Shown here piece by piece: positions 53,682 through 62,070 of a DNA stretch of 64,000 nucleotides. Position 1 is the first letter of the stretch, and the number at the start of each line of letters is the position of its first letter. A program made the position numbers and the translations under genes. The notes beneath the pieces were generated by a model. The model was not told the origin of the DNA. It saw nothing but the letters and a program-made list of their open reading frames with translations, and made no database searches. Origin of the DNA: Ectothiorhodospiraceae bacterium WFHF3C12 (GTDB taxonomy: Bacteria > Pseudomonadota > Gammaproteobacteria > Nitrococcales > Nitrococcaceae); assembly GCA_013519935.1 (NCBI GenBank), contig JACDUA010000007.1:1-64000 (forward strand), in the 5' to 3' direction.

Positions 53682-54436
53682 GCGATCTCCTCACACTCGA
53701 AGGCGTAAGCCGGCGCTTCGGCGGGCTGCTGGCCGTGGATAACGTCGATCTGTCGGTGGGTCGGGGCGAGATCGTCGGGCTGATCGGGCCCAACGGTGCC
53801 GGCAAGACAACGCTGGTCAACGTCATTACCGGCGTCTACCGCCCGAGCGCCGGCACCATCACTTACGACGGGCGCCGGATCGACGGCATGAAGACCTTCA
53901 GGATCAGTCGGATGGGCGTGGCCCGTACCTTCCAGACCGTGCAGCCGTTCCCGGCGATGACCGCGCGGGAGAACGTCATGGCGCCGGCCACGTTCGCCGG
54001 CAAATCCCAGGGCATCGCCGAGGCGCGGGAGCGGGCGGAGGAGGCGCTGGAGTTCGTCGGTCTCGGCGATGCCAGGGACGCGCTGGCCTCGGAGCTGACC
54101 CTGGCCGGACGCAAGCGCCTGGAGCTGGCCAAGAGCCTCGCCATGGAGCCCAAGGTGCTGCTGCTGGACGAGGTCAACGCCGGGCTCAACAGCACGGAGA
54201 TCGACGAGGCCCTGGACCTGATCCGCAAGGTGGCCGACTCCGGCGTGACCATCATCATCATCGAGCATCTCATGAAGGTCGTGATGTCGCTGTGCTCCCG
54301 GATCGTGGTGCTCCATCACGGAGGCAAGATCGCCGAGGGAACCCCTGACGAGGTCCGTAACGACCGCAGCGTCATCGAGGCCTACCTGGGCAACCGCTAT
54401 GCATCCAGATCCGCGGGAGAGGCGAGCGATGGCTGA
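53678..54436 (+). CDS. ABC transporter ATP-binding protein (LivG type)
   Basis: 252 residues. Walker A GPNGAGKTT, Walker B KVLLLDEVNAGLN and H-loop IIIIEHLMKVV are clear. The ABC signature is the LivG-type variant ELTLAGRKRLELAKSLA rather than LSGGQ. The Walker B flank reads DEVNAGLN, where many LivG proteins have DEPAAGLN. ATG 53678 overlaps the permease stop. It powers import together with the LivF-type ATPase. Confidence 0.94.
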   Translation: MSDLLTLEGVSRRFGGLLAVDNVDLSVGRGEIVGLIGPNGAGKTTLVNVITGVYRPSAGTITYDGRRIDGMKTFRISRMGVARTFQTVQPFPAMTARENVMAPATFAGKSQGIAEARERAEEALEFVGLGDARDALASELTLAGRKRLELAKSLAMEPKVLLLDEVNAGLNSTEIDEALDLIRKVADSGVTIIIIEHLMKVVMSLCSRIVVLHHGGKIAEGTPDEVRNDRSVIEAYLGNRYASRSAGEASDG

Positions 54437-55148
54437 GCCGCTGATGCAGATCCAGGGCCTGGAGAGCGGCTACGGCGAGATTCAGGTCCTGTGGGGCATC
54501 GACCTGGAGGTTCACGAACAGGAGCTGGTGTCTCTCATCGGCTCCAACGGTGCCGGCAAGACGACGCTGCTCAAGACGATTTCCGGGCTGGTCCCGCCGA
54601 CGAACGGCTCGGTCCTGATCGACGGCGAGGAATACGCCGGCCGGCGCCCGGACCAGATGCTGACCGCGGGCGTAGCCCAGGTGCCGGAGGGGCGCCGGCT
54701 GTTCCGGACCATGAGCGTGCGGGACAACCTGCTCATGGGCGCTTACATGCGCCCGCAGAACGATCCCGGCATCCGCGAGGACTACGAGCGCGTCATGGCC
54801 ATGTTTCCGCGCCTCGCCGAGCGGGCCCGCCAGGACGCGGGAACCCTCTCCGGCGGCGAGCAGCAGATGTGCGCCATCGGCCGGGGGATCATGGGCCGGC
54901 CGCGGCTGCTGATGATCGACGAGCTCTCCCTCGGGCTCGCGCCCAGGGCCGTGGAGATGCTGATCGAGAGCCTGCTCGAGCTCAATCGCGCCGGCGTGGC
55001 GATCCTCCTCGTGGAGCAGGATGTCGCCACGGCCCTCGACCTGGCCCACCGGGCCTATGTCGTCGACCGCGGGCGCATCGCGATGTCCGGCACCGCCAGG
55101 GAGCTGGCCGACGCCCCGGAGGTCCGTGAGGCCTACATGGGCATCTAG
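54429..55148 (+). CDS. ABC transporter ATP-binding protein (LivF type)
   Basis: 239 residues. Walker A GSNGAGKTT, PEGRRLF Q-loop region typical of LivF, signature TLSGGEQQMCAIGRGIM, Walker B LLMIDELSLGLAP and H-loop LLVEQDV. ATG 54429 with GGGAGAGG upstream is used rather than the track start 54399. It overlaps the LivG-type gene by 8 bp and is followed after 26 bp by the aldehyde dehydrogenase gene. Confidence 0.94.
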   Translation: MAEPLMQIQGLESGYGEIQVLWGIDLEVHEQELVSLIGSNGAGKTTLLKTISGLVPPTNGSVLIDGEEYAGRRPDQMLTAGVAQVPEGRRLFRTMSVRDNLLMGAYMRPQNDPGIREDYERVMAMFPRLAERARQDAGTLSGGEQQMCAIGRGIMGRPRLLMIDELSLGLAPRAVEMLIESLLELNRAGVAILLVEQDVATALDLAHRAYVVDRGRIAMSGTARELADAPEVREAYMGI

Positions 55149-55174
55149 AGATCGAATGGAGGATTTTGGGTGAA

Positions 55175-56656
55175 ATGACCGACCGAACAGATTCCAGTCA
55201 ACAGGCGGTGGAGTCGATTCTCTGCCCCTACGACGGTCATGTCGTGGGTGAGATGCCGGTGTCCGGGGAGGCCGACGTGGAGCGGGCCGTGGAAACGGCC
55301 CAGCGTGTATTCGGGCAGATGAAGCGGTTGCCCCGGTTCGTCCGCGCGGACATTCTCGACCGCACCGCCGACATCATCGAACGCCGCCGGGAGGAGTTCG
55401 TCCGGCTGATTGCCGCGGAGGCGGGCAAGCCGCTCTACGACGCGCGAGGCGAGCTGTCCCGTTCGCTGTTCAACCTGCGCAACGCGGCCCGCGAGGCGCG
55501 CGCGTTCGCCGGTCATGAAGTGCCGCTGGACGTGGACGGCGGCGTATTCGAGTACCAGACGGCCACAGCCGAAGGCGGCGCCCTGCATCTCGACGAGGTG
55601 GACCAGGACGCGCTGGCCAATCTGGGCCGGCGGATGGGTATCGCGCGGCGCTTTCCCATCGGTCCTGTGCTCGCCATCACGCCGTTCAACTTCCCGCTGA
55701 ATCTGGTGCTGCACAAGGTGGCCCCGGCCATCGCCGTGGGCAACCCGGTGATTCTCAAGCCGGCGCCCCAGACGCCGCTGACCGGGCGCCTGCTGGCCGA
55801 GGTCATGCGCGAGGCGGGCCTGCCGGAAGGCGGCCTGCAGGTGGTTCATTGCGACGTCACGCTGGCGGACCGGCTGGTGCGCGACGAGCGTATCGCCATG
55901 GTCAGCTTTACCGGCAGCGCCAAGGTGGGCTGGCACATCAAGGACGTGGCGGGCAAGAAGAAGGTCGCCCTGGAGCTGGGCGGCAACGGCGCCGTGGTCG
56001 TTGGCAACGATGCCGACGTGAACTTCGCCGCGGCCCGCTGCGTGCGCGGCGGCGTGGTCTATGGCGGACAGTACTGCATCGGCGTGCAGCGCATATTCGT
56101 GCACACCGACGTCTACGACGCGTTCGAGGCGGAGCTGGTGAAACGCGTGGCGGCCTGCCGTACCGGCAATCCGCTGGAGGAGGGCGTCGACGTCGGACCG
56201 GTCATCGATGAAGGCGCCGCGAAGCGCATCGAGAGCTGGATCCAGGAGGCGGTGGACAACGGCGCGCGGGTCCTCACGGGTGGCAAGCGGACCAGGGCGC
56301 TGGTGGAGCCCACTGTCCTCACCGATACCGGGGCGGACATGAAGGTGGAGTGCGAAGAGATCTTCGGGCCCGTAATGACCGTGACCCGTGTACAGGACGC
56401 CGACGAGGGCATCCGCCGTGCCGCGGACTCCCGTTATGGTCTGCAGGGCGGGTTCTTCACCAACGACCTCAGGCGGGCCATGCGGGCGCTGGAGGAGTGG
56501 GACGTGGGTGCCCTGATGATCAATGACGTGCCGATCTACCGGATCGACAACATGCCCTTCGGCGGCTGGCACGACTCCGGCTTCGGCCGGGAAGGCACCC
56601 GCTACGCCATGGAGAGCATGACCGATATCAAGTTCCTCGTCGTGAACTACGGATGA
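55175..56656 (+). CDS. NAD(P)-dependent aldehyde dehydrogenase
   Basis: 493 residues. Catalytic residues are Asn172 (TPFNFPLN), Glu267 (ALELGGNGAVV) and nucleophile Cys301 (GGQYCIGVQR), with EEIFGPVMTV and the PFGGWHDSGFGREG C-terminal motif. A ~25-residue insertion around residues 127-152 (TATAEGGALHLDEVDQDALA) is unusual compared with typical 475-residue enzymes. It oxidises an unknown aldehyde to the acid in the cytoplasm. ATG 55175 has GGAGGA 11 nt upstream. The stop overlaps the next start (ATGA), so it is coupled to the aspartate-dehydrogenase-like gene. Confidence 0.93.
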   Translation: MTDRTDSSQQAVESILCPYDGHVVGEMPVSGEADVERAVETAQRVFGQMKRLPRFVRADILDRTADIIERRREEFVRLIAAEAGKPLYDARGELSRSLFNLRNAAREARAFAGHEVPLDVDGGVFEYQTATAEGGALHLDEVDQDALANLGRRMGIARRFPIGPVLAITPFNFPLNLVLHKVAPAIAVGNPVILKPAPQTPLTGRLLAEVMREAGLPEGGLQVVHCDVTLADRLVRDERIAMVSFTGSAKVGWHIKDVAGKKKVALELGGNGAVVVGNDADVNFAAARCVRGGVVYGGQYCIGVQRIFVHTDVYDAFEAELVKRVAACRTGNPLEEGVDVGPVIDEGAAKRIESWIQEAVDNGARVLTGGKRTRALVEPTVLTDTGADMKVECEEIFGPVMTVTRVQDADEGIRRAADSRYGLQGGFFTNDLRRAMRALEEWDVGALMINDVPIYRIDNMPFGGWHDSGFGREGTRYAMESMTDIKFLVVNYG

Positions 56657-57471
56657 GGGCCACGATGCCGACGCGAGTCGCCGTAGCCGGACTGGGCTCC
56701 ATTGGCTGGAAAGTCGCCGTCGCCCTCGACGACGGCATTGAAGGCCTCGCGCTTGCCGCGGTAAGCGCGCGTGACCGCGAGGCGACCCGGGGCCGGGTCG
56801 CTCTGTTGAATCACCCGCCGGCTGTTTGCCCGCTCGCGGAGCTCGGCGATCGCGCCGACGTGATCGTGGAGTGCCTGCCGCCGGCGAGGTTCCGCGATGT
56901 GGCGGGCCCCGCGCTGGAGAAGGGGCGGATCCTGGTGCCGGCAAGTGTCGGCGCCCTGGTGGAGAACCATGACCTGGTGGCGGTGGCCCGGTCCCATGGC
57001 GGGCGCATCATGGCACCTTCCGGCGCCATCGTGGGCCTCGATGGTCTTCGCGCCGGCGCGGAAGCGGGCCTCGAAGCCGTGCGGCTGATTACGCGCAAGC
57101 CCCCTGGCGCATTCGGTGCCGAGGTGGCCGTGGACGGCAGGACCGTCGCCACCGACAGCATCCGCGAGGCCGTCTGCCTGTTCGAAGGCGACGCCCGGCA
57201 GGCGATCTCGCGCTTTCCCGCCAACGTCAACGTCGCCGCGGCCATCAGCCTGGCAGGCCTGGGCGTCGATGACACCACCGTGGAGATCTGGGCCGACCCG
57301 GGCGTCGACCGCAACGAGCACCGCCTCCTGGCGCGCTCGGTGTCCAACGAGCTCGAGACGCGGGTCGTCAACCTGCCCGACCCGGAGAATCCGAAGACCA
57401 GCGGCATCACGGCCTTCAGCATCCTCGCGTTGCTCCGCCGCCTGGTGGAGCCGCTCACCGTGGGCAGCTGA
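56653..57471 (+). CDS. Aspartate dehydrogenase-like protein (NadX/DUF108 family)
   Basis: 272 residues. A Rossmann start (VAVAGLGSIGWKVA), the ECLPPARF and PASVGALVENHDL segments, RIMAPSGAIVGLDGL, and the catalytic His223 in the DPGVDRNEHRL motif identify the L-aspartate dehydrogenase family. These enzymes interconvert aspartate and iminosuccinate/oxaloacetate with NAD(P). In a catabolic operon it may release or recapture ammonia from an aspartate-like intermediate rather than serve NAD synthesis. Start is ATG 56653 or 56665. It overlaps the aldehyde dehydrogenase gene by 4 bp. Confidence 0.9.
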   Translation: MRATMPTRVAVAGLGSIGWKVAVALDDGIEGLALAAVSARDREATRGRVALLNHPPAVCPLAELGDRADVIVECLPPARFRDVAGPALEKGRILVPASVGALVENHDLVAVARSHGGRIMAPSGAIVGLDGLRAGAEAGLEAVRLITRKPPGAFGAEVAVDGRTVATDSIREAVCLFEGDARQAISRFPANVNVAAAISLAGLGVDDTTVEIWADPGVDRNEHRLLARSVSNELETRVVNLPDPENPKTSGITAFSILALLRRLVEPLTVGS

Positions 57472-57534
57472 GCGGCCGCGTGCAGGCAGGAATGCGGTGA
57501 CAGGTATGGACCGGTAATAGATCAGGAGTATCCA

Positions 57535-58290
57535 ATGACCGAACTTGCGGAAATGGTGGCCGGGAATTACAGATTCGTCCCGGGCGTGTTTCAGTATTCG
57601 GCCGGCGTAGCCGCGATGCCGGGCTACGCCATCGAGCGGGTGCGCTTCTCGCACCCGGTACCCATGCGCGAGGGTTTCGACCGCATCGCCGAGCACCTCA
57701 AGGCCCGGGGCAGGCCGCTGACCGCGTTCTGCGCCTGCGAGATGCGCTCGCCCGAGCCCTTCACGGAATCGGGCTTCCGGTCATTCAACGAGACCTACGC
57801 CGGCGTACTATCGGACTGGGGGATCTTCGACGGCACGACCAACCCGGTGGCCCGGGCCAACGTCTGCCCGGACTACGACAAGCCGCCGGAGCCGAGCTTC
57901 CATGCCTTCTCGTTCACCGTGGAAGCGCCGGAGGCGCCTCACTCCTTCGTCATATCCGGCAGTGGCGAGGCGCCGGAAGGCAAGGGGAACTACAAGGACC
58001 ACATAGTCGCCCGGGGCGACCTCAGCCACGACGGCATGCGGCAGAAAGTGCAGTGGGTGCTGGGCGAGATGGAACGCCGTATGGGTGCCTTCGGCGCCGG
58101 CTGGAGCGAAACCACGGCCGTGCAGGTTTACACCGTGCATGATATCCATCCCCACCTGGAATCCGAGTTCGCCACGCGGGGCAACCTGCACAACGGCTTG
58201 ACCTGGTTCCTGAACCGCCCGCCGGTACAGGAGCTGGAGTACGAGATGGACTGCCGCCGCGTGCACCGGGAGCTGGTCCTTCCGGCCTGA
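57535..58290 (+). CDS. CnbZ-like protein (2-amino-5-chloromuconate deaminase family)
   Basis: 251 residues. The RFVPGVFQYSAGVAAMPGYAIERVRF start, PLTAFCACEMRSPEPFTESGFRSFNETY, NPVARANVCPDYDKPPEPSFHAFSF and GNYKDHIVARGDLS resemble the CnbZ protein, a deaminase acting on an aminomuconate in chloronitrobenzene degradation. I recall this family name from general knowledge and could not check it. No RidA-type motif is obvious. It is the last gene of the liv-aldehyde dehydrogenase-aspartate dehydrogenase run, 63 bp after its neighbour, and would deaminate an imported or derived amino-diacid. Confidence 0.7.
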   Translation: MTELAEMVAGNYRFVPGVFQYSAGVAAMPGYAIERVRFSHPVPMREGFDRIAEHLKARGRPLTAFCACEMRSPEPFTESGFRSFNETYAGVLSDWGIFDGTTNPVARANVCPDYDKPPEPSFHAFSFTVEAPEAPHSFVISGSGEAPEGKGNYKDHIVARGDLSHDGMRQKVQWVLGEMERRMGAFGAGWSETTAVQVYTVHDIHPHLESEFATRGNLHNGLTWFLNRPPVQELEYEMDCRRVHRELVLPA

Positions 58291-58426
58291 GCCCGGAGAC
58301 GCGGGAAGGAGCTGGCGCAAGTGGCCGGGTCAACCGGCTCGCGGCGAGGTCGCCGCGCCAGCAGCCATCATCGCCCACGCCGTGCATGCAGACCGGCCGG
58401 GCCGCCCTTTGGTTGAGCCCCGAAAA

Positions 58427-58498
58427 GGTGGAATACGCTTCGCTATTCCACCCTAGGCGCGGGAGCGGGCGATGTCGGAGCGGCCCATGGCCGCGAAC
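58427..58498. repeat. Two-part dispersed repeat, copy B
   Basis: GGTGGAATA-CGCTTCGC-TATTCCACC (58427-58452, perfect 9-bp arms) followed by TCGGAGCGGCCCATGGCCGC at 58475. Same two parts as copy A at 40.0 kb, in the opposite order. It lies between convergent genes. Confidence 0.75.
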
Positions 58499-58517
58499 GG
58501 GCCGGCGATAGGTCGAT

Positions 58518-58985
58518 TCAATATACCGGTTCCACCGTTACGGGAAAGTTCATCGAGTTGGCGATGAAGCACTTTTCGTGGGCTTCGTGATGGCACGCTT
58601 CCACGGCCGAGGGGTCCGCTTTACCGCCGAAGACGACCCGGGGCCGCAGCGTTACGGCACGGAAGCGGCCGCCGCCGGAATCATCCTCCACCATGATTCC
58701 CTCCGGATTGTCTTCATACGCCTCGACGATCAGCCCCTTCACGGCGCATAGGTGGAGGAACCAGAGCATGTGACAGGCGGACAGCGACGCGACCAGGAGA
58801 TCCTCCGGGTTGTATTCGCGGGCGTCCCCCCGGAACGCCGGATCAGCGGAGCCGGTCAGTGTCGGCTTGCCCTCGGCGGCGATCTCATGGGCACGGGAGA
58901 AGTCGCGATAGCCGCTGGTGCCGGTGCCGAGATTGCCCGTCCAGCGGACGGCCACGTGATACTCGTGCGTGCGATTTCCTGGCAT
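58518..58985 (-). CDS. OsmC-family peroxiredoxin-like protein
   Basis: 155 residues. The two redox cysteines of OsmC/Ohr proteins are present: Cys71 (VASLSACHMLWFLHL) and Cys139 (HHEAHEKCFIANSM). The N-terminal YHVAVRWTGNLGTGTSGYRDFSRAHEI and STADPAF-like loop are typical of the YhfA/OsmC-like group, which reduces organic hydroperoxides. ATG 58985 has AGGGAG upstream; the track start at 59192 is not supported. Oriented away from the MarR gene, 422 bp away. Confidence 0.92.
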   Translation of the reverse strand: MPGNRTHEYHVAVRWTGNLGTGTSGYRDFSRAHEIAAEGKPTLTGSADPAFRGDAREYNPEDLLVASLSACHMLWFLHLCAVKGLIVEAYEDNPEGIMVEDDSGGGRFRAVTLRPRVVFGGKADPSAVEACHHEAHEKCFIANSMNFPVTVEPVY

Positions 58986-59392
58986 TGCATGCTCCCTGGC
59001 GTGAGTTGGTGGGCAGTGGCGAATCCGGGGCGCCGCCCCGATCTCCAGGCCCCGTTGAAGGACCGGTTTCCCGGGATTCGGCCGAGGCCCGTCCTGAACG
59101 CCTCGACCCGTTACCAGATTACCGGGGATGCCGCGTTTACCTGCAAGCAAGCTTTTTGCATGAAAGGCCTGCGCCCCGGTCATGTGAGTCATTCCGGCCC
59201 AATGCCCCGTGCTGGCGATCTAAACCCGTCGTTTGCCTGGCTGCCCTTAGTAAAGCCTTGACGGGTAGGACGAACGAGCATCGAGAACGGCATGCCTGAC
59301 GGAGCGCAATTGCCAGGATCGAGCCCGGCGCTCCGGCCCGGCAAGGCAGGAGGCCGGGGGATCGGGGTGCAATTGACCGCCTACCTGCGAGA
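58986..59392. other. Gene-free region between osmC and marR
   Basis: About 400 bp with no convincing ORF on either strand. It must hold the osmC promoter (minus) and, at its right end, the marR promoter: TTGACC at 59373 with an AT-rich -10 region at 59397-59404. Nothing else is recognised. Confidence 0.4.
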
Positions 59393-59406
59393 TGTGAATA
59401 TACACA
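59393..59406. promoter_or_regulatory. MarR operator, site 1 (overlaps the marR start)
   Basis: TGTGAATATACACA, palindromic except at two positions, ending one base before the marR ATG and overlapping its -10 region. There is no Shine-Dalgarno between, so the mRNA may be leaderless. Fits autorepression. Confidence 0.55.
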
Positions 59407-59407
59407 A

Positions 59408-59860
59408 ATGACCGGTCCGGATCGAAACGATGCCAGCGTCGATGACGTGGTGAACGAGTGCCTGGCGCTGCGGACGAGAATGGCCGCGCGCGCCGTGACA
59501 CGCCGCTTTGACGAGGCGCTCCGGCCACTGAAGCTGCGAGTGACGCAATTCACTTTGCTCGTGGCGATCGAAAAGGGAGAGCCGGCGAAAATCCCTGACC
59601 TTGCACACCGGCTCGCCATGGAGCGTACGACTCTGATCCGCAACCTGAAGGTCATGGACAGGGCCGGATTGGTCGATGCGGGCCCGGAGGGTTACCAGCG
59701 CTCCCGGTCGTTGCGTCTGACGCAAAAGGGGCGGGATCTCCTCGGCCGTGCCTTGCCCCTATGGCGTCAGGTCCAGGCGCAGCTCGAGGCGGAAGTCGGC
59801 GCCAAGGATACGCCCGAGCTCAGAGCGCTTCTTGAGCGTCTCGCCCGGAGCCAGCCCTGA
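59408..59860 (+). CDS. MarR-family transcriptional regulator
   Basis: 150 residues. The winged helix-turn-helix core is LKLRVTQFTLLVAIEKGEPAKIPDLAHRLAMERTTLIRNLKVMDRAGLVDAGPEGYQRSRSLRLTQKGRDLLGRALPLW, flanked by dimerisation helices. These repressors release DNA on binding phenolic or other small ligands, or on oxidation. There is no Cys in the protein, so oxidation sensing is unlikely. Candidate operators with GTGTA..TACAC symmetry lie at its own promoter, at the hydrolase promoter and upstream of the second LysR gene. Convergent with the hydrolase gene. Confidence 0.9.
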   Translation: MTGPDRNDASVDDVVNECLALRTRMAARAVTRRFDEALRPLKLRVTQFTLLVAIEKGEPAKIPDLAHRLAMERTTLIRNLKVMDRAGLVDAGPEGYQRSRSLRLTQKGRDLLGRALPLWRQVQAQLEAEVGAKDTPELRALLERLARSQP

Positions 59861-59902
59861 AGGGGCGGCTTCGGGTACCTTGCGCTCCATCCCGTTCGCT
59901 TT

Positions 59903-60739
59903 TCATCCCGTCTTCAGGAATTCCACCGCGTGGGATATCACCGCATCGCTGCCGAGCATCTTGTTGTGGCCGCCGGTGTCGACGCTCACCAGCGTCCACC
60001 CGCTGAGCCTGGCGTTGGCGGTTGCGTCGGCCAGGGGGACGATCCGGTCATGCTTGTCGTGAATCAGCAGCCCCGGCGCATCCACGGCACGTAGCCCCTG
60101 ATCGACCCGGAAACGGCTGAGCGGCTCTTTCAACTCTGCGGAGATCATCTCCAGCATCCGGCCGAGCGATGCGGGCGCAAGGCCGCGGCTCTGTCCTTGT
60201 GCCATCGCGTAGTTAGCCGCCCCGATGGGCGTGCCCAGCAGAATCATTCTTCCCGGACGCAGTCCGTAACTCTCGGCCGCCAGCACGCTCATCGCGCCGC
60301 CGACGGAATGGGCGATGACCGCCTGTGGCTGACCGAAGACCCGGGACAGCGCCGAGATCGCCCGTGCCAGCAGCGGCAATGGTGCGTAGACGCCCTCGGC
60401 CTCCCCGTGCGCCGGCAGATCGGGCGCGACGACGCGAAACCCCGCCGCTAGCAGCGGCCGGACGAAGCCGCCCATCGCCCTGTGGTCGCGCTCCCAGCCA
60501 TGGATCAGAAAAACCGTGGGCCCCTCCCCGCGGGCCCAGGCCGGAACCGTGAGCGTGTCGACAGTGACCTCGTGGCGCGCGGAGCCATCGAACGCGCCCG
60601 TCCAGAGCTCGCGCTGCGGCAGCCGCCTGGGTTTGAGGAAACTGGCGGCGCCGACTCTGGCGAACGGGCCGGGCATCACGGTGGACATCAGGCGCACCAG
60701 GCCAATCTGCGCGCGGCTGGCGGTGTTCGGAATATTCAT
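59903..60739 (-). CDS. Alpha/beta hydrolase
   Basis: 278 residues. The fold is clear: TVFLIHGWERDHRAMGGF (oxyanion region), nucleophile Ser145 in AHSVGGAM, Asp in LLIHDKHDRIVPL and His in TGGHNKML. Resembles esterases/hydrolases with a HGW motif; the substrate is unknown. It may use carboxylic esters or ring-cleavage products, given the neighbouring enoyl-CoA hydratase. A perfect operator-like palindrome lies 69 bp upstream of its start. Confidence 0.88.
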   Translation of the reverse strand: MNIPNTASRAQIGLVRLMSTVMPGPFARVGAASFLKPRRLPQRELWTGAFDGSARHEVTVDTLTVPAWARGEGPTVFLIHGWERDHRAMGGFVRPLLAAGFRVVAPDLPAHGEAEGVYAPLPLLARAISALSRVFGQPQAVIAHSVGGAMSVLAAESYGLRPGRMILLGTPIGAANYAMAQGQSRGLAPASLGRMLEMISAELKEPLSRFRVDQGLRAVDAPGLLIHDKHDRIVPLADATANARLSGWTLVSVDTGGHNKMLGSDAVISHAVEFLKTG

Positions 60740-61172
60740 TGGCGTTGCCCTCCTGCACGGAAGCAGACCGAGTCATGCGAGCGATTTTCGCCTCGGTGTC
60801 CCTGAAAGTGTATATACACATTATGCTGCCGGCAAGCACTGGCTGCGCAGTACCCGCCGGCGGGACTGTCCCCAACGCTCCCGGCCTCCTGGTGCCGTGA
60901 CTATCGGCGGTCGAACGGAGCAGGCGAACGGGCCGGCGGGGTGAGGCGGCGCTGAATGTGGCCCATGTCGCATCATCATTCGTGTGCATTTCATCGAACG
61001 GCGGTGCAGTGCGTTCGGCAATAGGTCAGGCATCCATGTCAGGCCGCGTCGCATGATTTTTGTTCAAGCGAGAAGTGCAAATTCACCGTTTGAGCCCGGG
61101 CTCAAGGCGCAGCACGATCCGCCTGACGGGCCGACCACGGCCGGCAACGTGAATACCTGGGAGGAAGGCACA
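60740..61172. other. Divergent promoter region of hydrolase and enoyl-CoA hydratase genes
   Basis: 433 bp without a supported gene. The only strong signal is the palindrome at 60808. In-frame sequence upstream of the enoyl-CoA hydratase GTG (ORF from 60984) does not look like protein. Confidence 0.4.
60808..60819. promoter_or_regulatory. MarR operator, site 2 (hydrolase promoter)
   Basis: GTGTATATACAC, a perfect 12-bp palindrome matching site 1 except for one base. On the minus strand a TTGCCG -35-like hexamer lies 17 bp before TACACT, so the site overlaps the predicted -10. Confidence 0.6.
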
Positions 61173-61964
61173 GTGAGCTCACCGATCAATTGCGAGATTC
61201 AGGGGGATTTGGCGATCCTGACGCTCAACCGGCCGGAGAAACTGAACGCCCTGAATTACGCGCTGCTCGACAGGTTTCTGGAACTGCTGGACGAGTTGGA
61301 GGCTGACGATGCGGTTCGGGCGCTGGTGGTCACCGGAGCGGGTGAGCGAGCCTTCAGCGCGGGCGCGGACATAGCCGAGTTCGCTGACAGCGTTCACCGG
61401 GGCGTGGGCGTGGCGTTGCGCGAGTTCTGCCGCCGGGGCCAGAACGTCACCCGACGCCTGGAGGACTATCCGAAGCCGATTATCGCCGCCGTCAATGGGC
61501 TCGCCTGGGGTGGCGGGTGCGAGATAACGGAGGCAATGGCGCTTACCGTGGCCGCAGAGAATGCACAGTTCTGCAAGTCGGAGATCCGGCTCGGGCTCAT
61601 ACCCGATTTCGGCGGGACTCAGCGGCTGCCGCGCATCGTTGGCAGAAAGCGTGCGCTCGAGATGATTCTCTCCGGCGAGCCCGTCTCGGCGAAGCGCGCG
61701 CACGAGCTGTGTCTCGTCAATCGCCTGGCACCGGTCGGCGAAGCCGTAACGGTCGCCCTCGAAATGGCGCGCGAGATCACCCGCTATTCGGCCGTGGCCG
61801 TAGAAGCGGCACTGACCAGTGTGAATCGCGGCATCAACGTATCCATCGACGAGGGCCTTGCCATGGAGCGGGCGCAGTTCGCGCGAACCGCCGCGACGGA
61901 GGACATTCGCGAGGGCATCAGTGCGTTCCTGGATCGCCGGCCGGCACACTTCACGGGTCGCTAG
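61173..61964 (+). CDS. Enoyl-CoA hydratase/isomerase family protein
   Basis: 263 residues from a GTG with GGAGGAAGG upstream. Crotonase landmarks: LNRPEKLNALN, FSAGADIAEF, oxyanion and catalytic Glu117 (WGGGCEITEAM), and Glu137 (CKSEIRLGLIPDFGGTQRLPRIVG). Both catalytic glutamates are kept, as in true hydratases. It adds water to 2-enoyl-CoA; the exact substrate is unknown. Neighbouring MarR, hydrolase and isomerase genes suggest aromatic or unusual acyl-CoA degradation rather than general beta-oxidation, which fadIJ covers. Confidence 0.92.
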   Translation: MSSPINCEIQGDLAILTLNRPEKLNALNYALLDRFLELLDELEADDAVRALVVTGAGERAFSAGADIAEFADSVHRGVGVALREFCRRGQNVTRRLEDYPKPIIAAVNGLAWGGGCEITEAMALTVAAENAQFCKSEIRLGLIPDFGGTQRLPRIVGRKRALEMILSGEPVSAKRAHELCLVNRLAPVGEAVTVALEMAREITRYSAVAVEAALTSVNRGINVSIDEGLAMERAQFARTAATEDIREGISAFLDRRPAHFTGR

Positions 61965-62070
61965 GCCCAGCCGCCGGCACGCCGACGAACCCCAGGCAGT
62001 GCGGGGCCGGGAGAGTCGAGGCCGAGACTCCGGGCCGCTCGATCCCTGCAAGGTTTCGATCCACGCGTTC

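Noticed and set aside
60984-61172. N-terminal extension of the enoyl-CoA hydratase
   Set aside because: No domain or Shine-Dalgarno; the GTG at 61173 has a strong ribosome-binding site and gives the standard length.
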